NCBI GenBank assembly: GCA_017302455.1
Contig: JAFLDO010000013.1
Coordinates: 36,019 to 100,018 of the forward strand
DNA from: Accumulibacter sp.
GTDB taxonomy: Bacteria; Pseudomonadota; Gammaproteobacteria; Burkholderiales; Rhodocyclaceae
DNA length: 64,000 nt
Direction: 5' to 3'
Positions within the stretch are counted from its first letter, which is position 1. The number at the start of each line of letters is the position of its first letter. A program made the position numbers and the translations under genes. Below, piece by piece: positions 25,503 through 35,250 of the stretch. The notes under the pieces were generated by a model that saw nothing but the letters and a program-made list of their open reading frames with translations, was not told the DNA's origin and made no database searches.

Positions 25503-26414
25503 ATGAGAAACGCAACGATCCGTCAACTGCAAATCTTCTCGGTAGCCGCCAGCCACCTCTCGTTTGCGCGTGCGGCGGAGAAGCTGCATCTGACACACGC
25601 CGCCATCTCCCTGCAGATCAAACAACTGGAGGATGTCTCCGGTGCCCTGCTGTTCGAACGGATCGGCAAACGGGTGTTTCTTACCGAAGCGGGCGAAATC
25701 CTGCTAGACCATACGCGTCAGATCCTGCAGTCGCTCAAGGAAGCGGATGAGGCCCTTCTGGCGCTCAAGGGGCTGCGCGGTGGGCGCATCGCCGTCGCGG
25801 TCGCCAGTACCGCCGAGTATTTTGCGCCCGGCCTGCTGGCCGAGTTTCGCAAGGTCCAGGCCGACGTTCGCATTCGCCTCCTGATCGACAACCGCGACAC
25901 GGTGACTCGCCTGCTTGTCGGCAACGAAGTCGACCTGGCTATCATGGGGCGTCCGCCTGCCGAGCTCGACGCCACGGCCGTCGCCTTCGCGCCGCACCCC
26001 CTCGTGATCGTTGCCAGCGCCGCGCATCCCCTGGCCGGACAGGCGAACGTTGCGGTCGAGGATCTCGCCGGCGAAACGCTGATCGTGCGCGAGACCGGTT
26101 CGGGAACGCGCTCGGCCATGGAGGAGTTCTTTCAGGAACGTTCGATCAAACCGCGGATCGGCATGGAGATGGGCAGCAATGAAGCGATCAAGCAGGCGGT
26201 CGTCGCCGGCCTGGGAATCAGCTTCATCTCGCAGCACACGCTCGGACTTGAACTCAGCGCCGCGCGCCTGGTGATCCTCAAGGTCGAAGGTACCCCCGTG
26301 ATCCGGCGCTGGCACATCGTCCGTCACAAGAACAAACACCTGACACCGGCACTCGGTGCTTTCTGGGATTTCGTTCTCGAATTCGCTCCCGCTTATCTGC
26401 GGAGACTGGCCTGA
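25503..26414 (+). CDS. cbbR: LysR-type regulator CbbR
   Basis: I chose the ATG at 25503 (MRNATIRQLQIFSV); an in-frame TTG two codons upstream is also possible. Residues 1-60 are a LysR helix-turn-helix (LSFARAAEKLHLTHAAISLQIKQLE) shortened as FARAAEKLHLTHAAISLQ, followed by a periplasmic-binding-protein-like effector domain with GSNEAIKQAVVAGLGISF. The protein (303 aa) is the expected length. Its position divergent from cbbF identifies it as the Calvin-cycle activator, which responds to metabolites such as RuBP or NADPH in other bacteria. Confidence 0.92.
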   Translation: MRNATIRQLQIFSVAASHLSFARAAEKLHLTHAAISLQIKQLEDVSGALLFERIGKRVFLTEAGEILLDHTRQILQSLKEADEALLALKGLRGGRIAVAVASTAEYFAPGLLAEFRKVQADVRIRLLIDNRDTVTRLLVGNEVDLAIMGRPPAELDATAVAFAPHPLVIVASAAHPLAGQANVAVEDLAGETLIVRETGSGTRSAMEEFFQERSIKPRIGMEMGSNEAIKQAVVAGLGISFISQHTLGLELSAARLVILKVEGTPVIRRWHIVRHKNKHLTPALGAFWDFVLEFAPAYLRRLA

Positions 26415-26553
26415 CGTCGGCCCGACAGGCTCGCGAGGTCGGCACCCCGATCCGCCAGCGTAACGCCTGTTCGTCGTTTGTTTGGCCCACCCGGCACGTC
26501 GGCCGCCCTCGATCCAGTATCATATCGCGCATCGCGATCAGGGATCTTTCGTC

Positions 26554-27279
26554 ATGAAGTTGCTTTACTCGCTCGCCCGGTCATTGGGATACGAACTCAT
26601 CCGGCGAAAGAAGAATCCGTCTCTCCGCGCCCACCTCCGCAACGTCATCCACCGCCATGCCATCGACGTGGTCATCGACGTCGGAGCCAACGACGGGCAG
26701 TTTGCCCTCCTCCTGCGCAGCGAGGGCTTCAGGGGTACGATCTATTCCTTCGAGCCGGTCAACAGCACCTACGAGCAGTTGCGCCGGATCGCGCAACACG
26801 ACGCGAACTGGGAGGTTTTCAACACTGCTCTCGGCGAGAGGGTCGGCGACGCCATAATCAACGTCACCGCTTCCTCCGATCTTTGTTCGCTGCTCGACCC
26901 GAACGATTTTGGCAAGACGGCCTTCCCGAGCATCGCGGTAAGCCATCAGGAAACCATCGCGATGGACACGCTCGACAACTTCATTGCACGTGAGAAGCTC
27001 GCCAAGGCAGCGAGGATTCTCCTGAAAATGGATACCCAGGGCTACGACCTGCAAGTGTTCCAGGGCGCCCAGCAATCCCTTGGCTGCATCGTCTGCCTGC
27101 TCTCCGAGATCTCCCTGATGCCGATCTATGCGCAGGCACCACACTACCTCGATGCCTTGCGGCTCTATGAGGGAAAGGGCTTCGTCCCGAGCGGCCTCTA
27201 CCCGGTCAGCAGGAACGACGACCTGTCGGTCATCGAGATGGATTGCGTCCTGATCAACAACGCCCTGGCGCAGCCTTGA
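26554..27279 (+). CDS. FkbM-family methyltransferase
   Basis: This 241-residue protein contains the SAM-binding DVGANDGQFAL (about 47-57), YSFEPVNSTYEQL, and the FkbM-type LLKMDTQGYDLQVFQGA and LLSEISLMPIYAQAP. Members of this family methylate hydroxyl groups of sugars or polyketides. A likely role here is decoration of surface polysaccharide or lipid-linked sugars, supported by the acyltransferase gene 124 bases downstream. Substrate specificity cannot be read from sequence. Confidence 0.88.
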   Translation: MKLLYSLARSLGYELIRRKKNPSLRAHLRNVIHRHAIDVVIDVGANDGQFALLLRSEGFRGTIYSFEPVNSTYEQLRRIAQHDANWEVFNTALGERVGDAIINVTASSDLCSLLDPNDFGKTAFPSIAVSHQETIAMDTLDNFIAREKLAKAARILLKMDTQGYDLQVFQGAQQSLGCIVCLLSEISLMPIYAQAPHYLDALRLYEGKGFVPSGLYPVSRNDDLSVIEMDCVLINNALAQP

Positions 27280-27403
27280 GCAGGCGATCGCGATTCGTCG
27301 CGCATCGCGGCGCCGGAAATCTGCCGCCGGCGACAGAGATGGGCACCGACGACCACCGGCGTCACCATCCACTTCCAGACAGGGCCCGGCCAGGGTTTCG
27401 GTA

Positions 27404-29359
27404 ATGCACAGTGCCCAACCGGGTTGGTCCCTCGAGCAACCAGAACCGTCGCCTCTGGTCCATCCGCGCTACCGTCCCGACATCGACGGACTGCGTGCCT
27501 TGGGCGTGCTCCTCGTGGTGCTGTTTCACGCCTTCCCGAAAGCCCTCCCGGGCGGCTTTGTGGGCGTCGACATCTTCTTCGTGGTCTCGGGCTATCTGAT
27601 CAGCACGATCATCTTCGGCAGCCTCGAAAATGGCACTTTCAGCTTCCGGGAGTTCTACGCCCGGAGAATCAGACGCATCTTTCCGGCCCTGCTCATCGTC
27701 CTGACGGCAGGCTGGGCCGCCGGCTGGTACCTGCTCTTCGTGGACGAACTGCAGCAGTTGGGAACGCACATAGCCGCCGGGGCCGGATTCGTTTCGAACT
27801 TCGTCCTCTGGGGCGAAGCAGGCTACTTCGACAGCGACGCCTACACCAAGCCCTTTCTGCATCTCTGGTCACTGGGTATCGAGGAGCAGTTCTACATCGT
27901 CTGGCCGCTTCTCCTGGCACTGGTCTGGCGACGCCGGGCGCACTTTCTGAAGATCACCATCGTCATCGCCATCGCCTCCTTTGCGGCGAACATCCTGACG
28001 ACAGGCGCCGACCCGGTGGCGGCTTTTTACTCGCCGTGGTCGCGTTTCTGGGAGTTGATGACAGGCGGGATTCTCGCCTACCTTGCGCTGCACCGGCGTG
28101 GCCCCCTGGCCAGGGCCGGCAACTGGCAGTCGGCTGCCGGCTTGTCGCTGATCCTGGTAGCGGTTGCCCTGCTCAGTCGGAAGTCCGCCTTCCCGGGTTG
28201 GTGGGCCCTGCTGCCCACCCTCGGAACTTTCCTGATCATCTCCGCAGGCCCGCAGGCCTGGCTGAATCGGACCTTTCTGAGCAGCCGGGGTATGGTCTGG
28301 GTCGGCCTGATCAGTTACCCACTCTATCTCTGGCACTGGCTGCTGCTTTCCTTCGCGTGGATTGCCAGAGGCAGAATGCCGCCCAGCAGTACCCGCGCCG
28401 CTCTGGTCGCCCTCTCCTTCCTGCTCGCCTACCTGACCTATTTCTACATCGAAAGGCGGGTGCGGGCGGGCCGGGAGCGAATCACGCTCGTCCTGGCGGG
28501 CCTGATGGCGGCCCTCTTCGCCTTCGGGATCGCCACGCAGGCCGAACTGCTTCGCCCCAGAAACGACAGCCGCAGCATCGGGCTCATGCTCGAAGCGATT
28601 CATGACTGGGAGTACCCATCCAGTCTGGAGAAGACGACCTTCCAGGGGACGCCGGTCAGGTCGAAGAAAGCCGGCGAGAAGACCGTGCTGTATGTCGGCG
28701 ACTCCCATCTCGAACAGTACGCAGCGAGGATTGTCAGCCTGCTGGAGCGAGGATCGACCAGCTATCCATCGGTTGTCTTCCTGACCAGCCCGGGATGTTC
28801 GCCGATCCCCGGCAGCGCGCAAGTGAATAGCTACCATGTCGAGAGATGCGCGACGTTCAGGCAAGACCTGGCGCGACTTGCTGTCGATCCGGAAGTCGAT
28901 GCCGTCGTTGTCGCGGGGGCCTGGAACCTCTACTTCCTGGAATCGCGCACGCACTACGCCGGCAGTATCGATGTCGAGTCGGAGATCGCCGGAATTGACG
29001 CCTTCCTGAGAACACTTGCCCGGCACAAGAAAGTGTATTTCGTCCTCGACAACCCCAGCGGACAGCAGTTCGAGCCGAGAAACTTCTTTGCCGGCAGCCG
29101 GCTGTCGGCCTTGACGGTGAAGCCGTTTCAGGAGCAGGTCGCGCTCGCCGAGGACCAGGCCGCGTTGCGTGCACGCCTTGCCCAGGTGGCCGCGACCGCC
29201 GGGGCGGTGGTGATCGATCCCGCTGCCCACCTCTGTCCGGGAGGCCATTGCCGCGTCGTTACCGATGCCGGCAAGCCCATCTACAAGGACGATAATCACT
29301 ACCGGGCGTCCTACGTCCGCGCGCATGTCGATTTCATGGATGTTACCCTGGCCGAGTGA
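27404..29359 (+). CDS. OafA/YrhL-type acyltransferase with C-terminal SGNH domain
   Basis: A 651-residue inner-membrane protein. Residues about 20-380 are an Acyl_transf_3 domain with roughly ten helices, beginning RPDIDGLRALGVLLVVLFHA, with the catalytic His in LFHAFP and the family's GGFVGVDIFFVVSGYLI. Residues about 420-651 form a periplasmic SGNH hydrolase-like domain (VGDSHLEQY at the start, DDNHYRASY near the end). Such proteins O-acetylate or otherwise O-acylate extracellular polysaccharides, O-antigen or peptidoglycan. Together with the FkbM gene it suggests glycan modification. Confidence 0.93.
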   Translation: MHSAQPGWSLEQPEPSPLVHPRYRPDIDGLRALGVLLVVLFHAFPKALPGGFVGVDIFFVVSGYLISTIIFGSLENGTFSFREFYARRIRRIFPALLIVLTAGWAAGWYLLFVDELQQLGTHIAAGAGFVSNFVLWGEAGYFDSDAYTKPFLHLWSLGIEEQFYIVWPLLLALVWRRRAHFLKITIVIAIASFAANILTTGADPVAAFYSPWSRFWELMTGGILAYLALHRRGPLARAGNWQSAAGLSLILVAVALLSRKSAFPGWWALLPTLGTFLIISAGPQAWLNRTFLSSRGMVWVGLISYPLYLWHWLLLSFAWIARGRMPPSSTRAALVALSFLLAYLTYFYIERRVRAGRERITLVLAGLMAALFAFGIATQAELLRPRNDSRSIGLMLEAIHDWEYPSSLEKTTFQGTPVRSKKAGEKTVLYVGDSHLEQYAARIVSLLERGSTSYPSVVFLTSPGCSPIPGSAQVNSYHVERCATFRQDLARLAVDPEVDAVVVAGAWNLYFLESRTHYAGSIDVESEIAGIDAFLRTLARHKKVYFVLDNPSGQQFEPRNFFAGSRLSALTVKPFQEQVALAEDQAALRARLAQVAATAGAVVIDPAAHLCPGGHCRVVTDAGKPIYKDDNHYRASYVRAHVDFMDVTLAE

Positions 29360-29524
29360 CCGGCGCGGCATTCGTCTCGTCCGCATCGCCCAGGGGTTGG
29401 CGTATCCTCCGGATAGCGAGACAATGGCTGAGCCCGGCCCGTTTGCCGTCGAAACAGGCCTTTGCCCGCCGTGCACCGGCCACGATTGCCGTACGCGCGA
29501 CCCGTCAACGAAGGAGAGAACGAG

Positions 29525-30529
29525 ATGAAATGGACTTTGCGTCGCTGGCTTGTCCTTGCCGGACTGGCCACCGGGCTGCTCGCCTGCAGCAGCATGCCAC
29601 CGGACGGTGTCGGCTATGCCCGCTCGTCAGCGCTACCCGCACCGCCGGATCCACCGGACAACCCGACGACGCCGGAGAAAGCCGCGCTCGGCAAGCAGCT
29701 CTTCTTCGACAAACGTCTCTCGGGCGATGGCAGCATGGCCTGCCAGGGCTGCCACTTCCGGCACCTTGGGTGGACCGACGCACTGCCGCTGTCGCGCAAG
29801 GTCGGGGGTGGCATGAACACCCGCCATACGCCCACCGTCTATAACACCGGCTATTACACCGCGTGGTACTGGGACGGCCGCGCCAAGACTCTTGAAGGCC
29901 AGATCACGGCCGCCTGGAAGGCTCAGATCGGTGCCGACCCGGCCAAGGCCACCGCCGTCATCGCTGCCGTTCCCGGCTATCAGGCGGGGTTCCAGAAGGT
30001 CTTCGGCGCCGCACCCAGCGAGGAGAACATTGCCAAGGCGCTCGCCGCCTTCCTGCGCACACTGAACAGCGGCGAAGCGCCATGGGATCGCTATGCCGCC
30101 GGCGACAAGACGGCCGTCTCGGCCGATGCGGCGGCCGGTGCCGAACTGTTCACCGGCAAGGCCGGCTGCGCCGCCTGCCACAGGCCGCCCCTCTACAGCG
30201 ACGGCATGTTCTACAACGTCGGTCTCGAGGCAGGCAAGGCACAGCCCGACCTCGGCCGCTTTGCGGTAAGCAAGGACCCGGCCGACACATCGGCGTTCAA
30301 GACACCGACCCTGCGTTCGGTCGGCATTTCCGGTCCCTACTTCCACGACGGCAGCGTCGCCAGCCTCGAAGAAGCAGTCCGCTACATGGCCGCTGGAGGC
30401 AAGGCGGATCCGCACAAGAGCCAGATCCTGATCGACCGCAAACTCTCCGAGAAGGAGATCGGCCAGCTCGTCGCTTTCCTCAACACACTGACCAGCGAGG
30501 AAAGCTTCGCGCCGCCGAAGCTGCCGTAA
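29525..30529 (+). CDS. Dihaem cytochrome c peroxidase/MauG-family lipoprotein
   Basis: The ATG at 29525 has GGAG upstream. The 334-residue protein begins with a lipoprotein signal (lipidation at C21, LLAC) and holds two haem c sites: CQGCH (73-77) and CAACH in the second half. The order, spacing and motifs (NTRHTPTVYNT, WDGRAKTLEGQ, FKTPTLRSVGISGPYFHDG) are those of the bacterial cytochrome c peroxidase/MauG family. It would act in the periplasm, reducing H2O2 or carrying out MauG-like oxidations. Maturation of c-type haem is needed from elsewhere. Confidence 0.92.
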   Translation: MKWTLRRWLVLAGLATGLLACSSMPPDGVGYARSSALPAPPDPPDNPTTPEKAALGKQLFFDKRLSGDGSMACQGCHFRHLGWTDALPLSRKVGGGMNTRHTPTVYNTGYYTAWYWDGRAKTLEGQITAAWKAQIGADPAKATAVIAAVPGYQAGFQKVFGAAPSEENIAKALAAFLRTLNSGEAPWDRYAAGDKTAVSADAAAGAELFTGKAGCAACHRPPLYSDGMFYNVGLEAGKAQPDLGRFAVSKDPADTSAFKTPTLRSVGISGPYFHDGSVASLEEAVRYMAAGGKADPHKSQILIDRKLSEKEIGQLVAFLNTLTSEESFAPPKLP

Positions 30530-30547
30530 GCCAGGAAATCCCGATCC

Positions 30548-32722
30548 ATGTCCGATCTGCTCGCCAACCTCAATCCGCCGCAACTCGCCGCCGTGACGCT
30601 GCCGGCACAGCACGCGCTGATTCTGGCCGGCGCCGGCAGCGGCAAGACGCGTGTGTTGACGACGCGCATCGCCTGGCTGATCTCGACCGGACAGGTCGGC
30701 CCGCAGGGAATCCTGGCGGTTACCTTCACCAACAAGGCGGCGAAAGAGATGCAATCGCGTCTCGCGGCGATGCTGCCGATCAACACGCGCGGCATGTGGA
30801 TCGGCACCTTCCACGGCCTGTGCAATCGCCTGCTGCGCGCGCACCACCGCGAGGCCGGGTTGCCGGAGACTTTCCAGATCCTCGATGCGGCCGATCAGCT
30901 GTCGGCGATCAAGCGCTTGCTGAAGAATCTCAACGTCGACGACGAGAAGTTTCCGCCGCGCGAGCTGATGCATTTCATCAACGCGCACAAGGAACAGGGC
31001 ATCCGCGCAGCACAGGCCGAGGCCTACGATCATTACACCAGCCGCCGCGTCGAGTTGTACACCGAGTACGAAGGGCAGTGCCAGCGCGAAGGCGTCGTCG
31101 ATTTCGCCGAGCTGCTGCTGCGCTCGTACGAACTGTTGCAGAGGAACGAGCCGCTTTGCCGGCACTATCAGGAGCGTTTCCGGCACATCCTGGTAGACGA
31201 GTTCCAGGACACCAACCGGCTGCAGTATGCCTGGCTGAAGCTCCTCGCCGGGCGCGGCAGCGTGCGCCCGGAAACGCCCGGCGCCTGTGTCTTTGCCGTC
31301 GGCGACGACGACCAGTCGATCTACGCCTTCCGCGGTGCGGAGATCGGCAACATGCGCGACCTGCAGCGCGAGTTCGAGTTGCCGAGCGTAATTCGCCTGG
31401 AGCAGAATTATCGCTCGCACGGCAACATCCTCGACGCGGCGAACGCGCTGATCAAGCAGAACGTCGGCCGCCTCGGCAAGAACCTGTGGACCGAAGCCGG
31501 TGCCGGCGAGCCGATCCGGGTTTTCGAGGGCATTTCCGACTTCGATGAAGCGCGTTTCATCGTCGACGAGATCTCGGAACTGCTGCGCGAAGGGATCGGG
31601 CGCGACCAGATCGCACTGCTCTATCGCTCGAACGCGCAGTCGCGCGTCCTCGAACATCAGCTATTCACGGCTGGCGTGCCGTATCGCGTGCACGGCGGGC
31701 TGCGCTTCTTTGACCGGCAGGAAATCAAGCATGCCCTCGCCTACCTGCGCCTGATCGCCAACCCGGACGACGACACGGCCTTTGCCCGGGTGGTCAATTT
31801 TCCGACCCGCGGCATCGGTACGCGCAGCCTCGAAGCCTTGCAGGAAGCTGCGCAGCGGAACAACGCCAGCCTCTACAACGCTGCCGCGAGTCTGGCCGGC
31901 AAGGCCGGCACGGCGGTTGCCCGCTTCGTCGCGTTGATCGAGGACCTGCGGGCGGACACCCGGGCTCGCTCCTTGCCCGAGGTGGTCGATCACCTGATCG
32001 ACAAGACAGGACTGCGGCAGCACTACCTGGCCGAAAAGGAAGGACAGGACCGACTCGAGAACCTCGACGAATTGATCAACGCCGCGACCACCTTCCTCTA
32101 CGAGGACAGCGACCAGGACGGCGAGCCCGCCGCCAATGGCGGGCCGCTCGCGTCCTTCCTGGCACACGCCTCGCTGGAAGCCGGCGAGCATCAGGCCGGC
32201 GAAGGCGAAACCGCGGTGCAGTTGATGACCGTGCATGCCGCCAAGGGACTGGAGTTCGACGTGGTCTTCATCACCGGCCTCGAGCAGGGGCTCTTTCCGC
32301 ACGAGAACGCGGCGCAGGAGCGCGCCGGCCTGGAAGAGGAGCGGCGATTGATGTACGTCGCCGTCACGCGCGCGCGCCAGCGGCTCTACCTGACGCATGC
32401 GCAGACGCGCATGCTGCACGGGCAGACGCGCTACTGCCTGCCTTCGAGCTTTGTCGACGAACTGCCGGCGGAGCTGCTGCGCAGGATCAACCGCACCGCC
32501 AGCGCTGGCCAACCGGGGCGAGGCGCCGCAAGCGCCGCGCGGCAACCGCCGACAGCCGGCCATGGCCTGCGAATCGGCCAGAACGTGCGGCACGCGCGTT
32601 TTGGCGTCGGAGTGATCGTGTCGACCGAAGGTGCCGGCCCGGAAGCCCGCGTGCAGGTCAACTTCGGCGCCGCCGGCATGAAGTGGCTGGCCCTCGAGTA
32701 CGCCAGACTGACACCAGCCTGA
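30548..32722 (+). CDS. uvrD: UvrD/Rep-type DNA helicase
   Basis: A superfamily 1A 3'-5' helicase of 724 residues, active in repair and replication. Motif I is GAGSGKTRV (28-36), motif Ia FTNKAAKEMQSR, motif II VDEFQDTN, motif III VGDDDQSIYAFRGAE, motif IV LEQNYRSHGNIL, and motif V/VI VMTVHAAKGLEFD and VAVTRARQRLYL. The length and tail fit UvrD rather than the shorter Rep, though Rep/PcrA-type naming is possible. It starts 18 bases behind the peroxidase gene. The C-terminus carries the usual basic, RNA-polymerase-binding tail (FGVGVIVSTEGAG). Confidence 0.95.
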   Translation: MSDLLANLNPPQLAAVTLPAQHALILAGAGSGKTRVLTTRIAWLISTGQVGPQGILAVTFTNKAAKEMQSRLAAMLPINTRGMWIGTFHGLCNRLLRAHHREAGLPETFQILDAADQLSAIKRLLKNLNVDDEKFPPRELMHFINAHKEQGIRAAQAEAYDHYTSRRVELYTEYEGQCQREGVVDFAELLLRSYELLQRNEPLCRHYQERFRHILVDEFQDTNRLQYAWLKLLAGRGSVRPETPGACVFAVGDDDQSIYAFRGAEIGNMRDLQREFELPSVIRLEQNYRSHGNILDAANALIKQNVGRLGKNLWTEAGAGEPIRVFEGISDFDEARFIVDEISELLREGIGRDQIALLYRSNAQSRVLEHQLFTAGVPYRVHGGLRFFDRQEIKHALAYLRLIANPDDDTAFARVVNFPTRGIGTRSLEALQEAAQRNNASLYNAAASLAGKAGTAVARFVALIEDLRADTRARSLPEVVDHLIDKTGLRQHYLAEKEGQDRLENLDELINAATTFLYEDSDQDGEPAANGGPLASFLAHASLEAGEHQAGEGETAVQLMTVHAAKGLEFDVVFITGLEQGLFPHENAAQERAGLEEERRLMYVAVTRARQRLYLTHAQTRMLHGQTRYCLPSSFVDELPAELLRRINRTASAGQPGRGAASAARQPPTAGHGLRIGQNVRHARFGVGVIVSTEGAGPEARVQVNFGAAGMKWLALEYARLTPA

Positions 32723-32798
32723 AGCCGGCCGACTCGGCCGCGTCCCCCGGGGACGCCGGCAGGACGGCGTGACGGATGTCCTGCAAACCCACCGTTTG

Positions 32799-32807
32799 TG
32801 TGGATAA
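32799..32807 (+). promoter_or_regulatory. Isolated perfect DnaA-box sequence
   Basis: TGTGGATAA is the exact reverse complement of the consensus TTATCCACA. A poorer match (CTGTGGACG) lies eight bases downstream. It sits in the 204-base gap between uvrD and the quinone reductase gene. No dnaA gene, AT-rich unwinding element or box cluster is visible, so an origin is not claimed. Confidence 0.45.
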
Positions 32808-32926
32808 GCCTGTGGACGACCCCTGTGTGCAAGGGTCAAGTGGCAGAGTCGACAGGCTTTTTTCCGCTTGCTCAAGAAGCGGGCGGAATACTAGACTGTC
32901 GGGCTACGCCAACGGAGGAGATCGAC

Positions 32927-33901
32927 ATGCCATTTGCCATTCGTATGCGCCAGGTCGGCGGACCGGAAGTGATGTCCTGGGAGGAGGTCGAGGTCGGCGA
33001 TCCGGCGCCGACCGAAGCGCGCGTACGCCACGCGGCCGTCGGGCTCAACTATATCGACATCTACCATCGAACCGGCCTGTATCCGCTGCCGCTGCCGAGC
33101 GGCCTTGGCCTCGAAGCGGCAGGTGTGGTCGAGGCGGTCGGCAGCGCGGTCACCGACCTGCGCCCCGGCGATCGCGTCGCCTACGCCGGCGGGCCGGTCG
33201 GCGCCTACAGCCAGGTGCGCTGCCTGCCTGCCGATCGCCTGTTGAAACTGCCGGCTGCGATCGATTTCCGGACGGCAGCGGCGATGATGCTGCAAGGGCT
33301 GACCAGCGCCTACCTGCTGCGCCGGACCTGTCGCGTAGAGGCGGGTGACGCGGTGCTGATCCACGCCGCCGCCGGCGGCGTCGGCCTCATCGCCTGCCAG
33401 TGGGCAAAAGCGCTCGGCGCGACGGTCATCGGCACGGTGTCGAACGACGCCAAGGCCGCGCTGGCGACCGCGCACGGCTGCGACCACGTCATCCACTACA
33501 CGCGCGAGGACTTTGCCCGGCGCGTGCGCGAGATCACCGGCGGCGCCGGCGTCCGCGTGGTCTACGACGGCGTCGGCAAGGACACGTTTGCCGGCTCGCT
33601 CGACAGCCTGCAGACCTGCGGCATGCTCGTCAGCTTCGGCAACGCCTCGGGCCCGGTGCCGCCGTTCGACCCGCTGCTGCTCTCCCAGAAGGGCTCGCTG
33701 TTCCTGACCCGGCCGACCCTGATGCACTACACGGCGAAGCGCGCCGATCTGGTCGCGCTGGGTAGCGAACTGTTCGACGTCGTCGGCGCCGGCAAGGTGA
33801 GAATCGAGGTGAACCAGACCTACCCTCTGGCCGATGTCGCCAGCGCGCACCGTGACCTGGAAGCGCGCAAGCATACCGGGTCGACCGTCCTCCTGCCCTG
33901 A
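32927..33901 (+). CDS. qor: Zinc-independent NADPH:quinone oxidoreductase
   Basis: A 324-residue medium-chain dehydrogenase of the QOR class that reduces quinones with NADPH in the cytoplasm. The N-terminal GroES-like half has NYIDIYHRTGLYP and GLEAAGVVEAVG. The Rossmann half has HAAAGGVGLIACQWAKALGA, where the usual catalytic zinc ligands are absent. AGG and the spacing support ATG 32927; upstream in-frame sequence is unlikely coding. The stop overlaps the next ATG by one base. Confidence 0.93.
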   Translation: MPFAIRMRQVGGPEVMSWEEVEVGDPAPTEARVRHAAVGLNYIDIYHRTGLYPLPLPSGLGLEAAGVVEAVGSAVTDLRPGDRVAYAGGPVGAYSQVRCLPADRLLKLPAAIDFRTAAAMMLQGLTSAYLLRRTCRVEAGDAVLIHAAAGGVGLIACQWAKALGATVIGTVSNDAKAALATAHGCDHVIHYTREDFARRVREITGGAGVRVVYDGVGKDTFAGSLDSLQTCGMLVSFGNASGPVPPFDPLLLSQKGSLFLTRPTLMHYTAKRADLVALGSELFDVVGAGKVRIEVNQTYPLADVASAHRDLEARKHTGSTVLLP

Positions 33902-35250
33902 TGGATCGCCTGCGCGCCAGGCTCGTCGCCGTCCGCTACATGCTGGCGACGGCCTGGCCGATCGTCCTGATCACGGCGATCGGCCTGCTCGTCGCCTACC
34001 AATTCGTCGAGCCGGCGCCACCCAGGCAGATGACGATCACTACGGGCAGCGAGACCGGTGCCTACTATGCATACGCCAGACGCTACGCGGCACTGCTGGC
34101 CGCCAAGGGAATCACGCTCGAGATCAGGACCTCGGCGGGTTCACATCAGAACCTCGATCGCCTCGACAAAGGGGAGGCGGACATTGCCTTCGTACAGGGC
34201 GGCATTCGCGCGCCGGCAACCCCGGACGACGAGGACGACGACGATTCCGGCCATCTGCGCTCGCTGGGCAGCGTCGCCTACGAACCGGTGTGGGTGTTCT
34301 ATCGCGGCGAACAGCGGGTCGACAAGCTGCATCAGCTCGACGGACAGCGCATCGCCGTCGGCGAGGATGGCAGCGGCATCCGTGGGCTCGCCCTGCAGTT
34401 GCTCGAAGCCAACGAGATTCGGGCCGATAGCCCGAACCTCCTGCCTCTGGCCGGGCTGACGGCGGCCGAAGCACTGCAGAAGGGCGAGATCGATGCGGCT
34501 TTCATCGTCGCCGCCCAGGAAGCGCCGGTCGTCCAGGTCATGCTGCGCTCGCCGGGACTGCACGTCGTCAGCTTCAGCCAGGCCGACGCCTATCTGCGGC
34601 TATTCCCCTTCCTCTCCAAGGTGGTGCTGCCGCGCGGGGTCGTCAGCCTGGTGCGACACGTGCCGCCGCGCGACGCCGTCCTGCTGGCGACGACGGCCAA
34701 TGTAATCGTTCGCGACGACCTGCATCCGGCACTGGTCAGTCTGCTGCTGCAGGCGATGACCGAGGTCAACGGCAAGGGTGGTTTCTTCCAGCGCGCCGGC
34801 GAGTTCCCGGCCTACAAGGACCAGAGCTTTCCGCTATCAAGCGAAGCGGCGCGCTACTACAAGTCGGGAGCGCCGTTTCTGCAGCGCTACCTGCCTTTCT
34901 GGCTGGCGGTGCTCGTCGAGCGCCTGTTCGTCATGGTCCTGCCGCTGGTCATGCTGTCGCTGCCGCTGTTGAAGTTCGCTCCGACGATCTACAGTTGGCG
35001 AGTACGCTCGAAGATCTTTCGCTGCTACGGTGATCTCAAGTTCCTCGAGAACGAGTTGCGCGGGCGTTACGATCCCGCGCTCGCCGAGGAATACGCCAAC
35101 CGCCTTGACCGCATCGAGCAGGACGCCAGCACACTGAAGATTCCGCTGGCCTTCAGCGATCTGCTTTACACTTTGCGTGAGCACATCAACCTGGTGCGCG
35201 CCGAGCTGCTTCGGCTCGGCACGACCCATGACCGGGGACAACAACAATGA
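33901..35250 (+). CDS. TAXI-family TRAP-type solute-binding protein with C-terminal membrane helix
   Basis: The 449-residue protein has an N-terminal anchor (about 16-38), a TAXI binding domain (ITTGSETGAYYAYARRYA, ADIAFVQGG, EDGSGIRGLALQLLEAN, LPLAGLTAAEALQKGEIDAAFI) and a second helix near 330-360 followed by a cytoplasmic charged tail. TAXI proteins bind organic acids or other anions for TRAP transporters. The permease is not in the window, and the extra helix and tail are unusual, so it may work as a sensor or in a complex. It overlaps the ParA-type gene by four bases (ATGA). Confidence 0.87.
   Translation: MDRLRARLVAVRYMLATAWPIVLITAIGLLVAYQFVEPAPPRQMTITTGSETGAYYAYARRYAALLAAKGITLEIRTSAGSHQNLDRLDKGEADIAFVQGGIRAPATPDDEDDDDSGHLRSLGSVAYEPVWVFYRGEQRVDKLHQLDGQRIAVGEDGSGIRGLALQLLEANEIRADSPNLLPLAGLTAAEALQKGEIDAAFIVAAQEAPVVQVMLRSPGLHVVSFSQADAYLRLFPFLSKVVLPRGVVSLVRHVPPRDAVLLATTANVIVRDDLHPALVSLLLQAMTEVNGKGGFFQRAGEFPAYKDQSFPLSSEAARYYKSGAPFLQRYLPFWLAVLVERLFVMVLPLVMLSLPLLKFAPTIYSWRVRSKIFRCYGDLKFLENELRGRYDPALAEEYANRLDRIEQDASTLKIPLAFSDLLYTLREHINLVRAELLRLGTTHDRGQQQ

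Noticed and set aside
27869..29476. 535-codon open frame on the minus strand opposite the acyltransferase
   Set aside because: No motif, and the plus strand has clear acyltransferase and SGNH motifs.
29633..31657. 674-codon open frame on the minus strand opposite the peroxidase and helicase genes
   Set aside because: It spans two well-supported genes on the other strand and shows no domain.
32723..32926. Replication origin around the DnaA box
   Set aside because: Only one perfect box, no AT-rich unwinding region and no dnaA/dnaN genes nearby.
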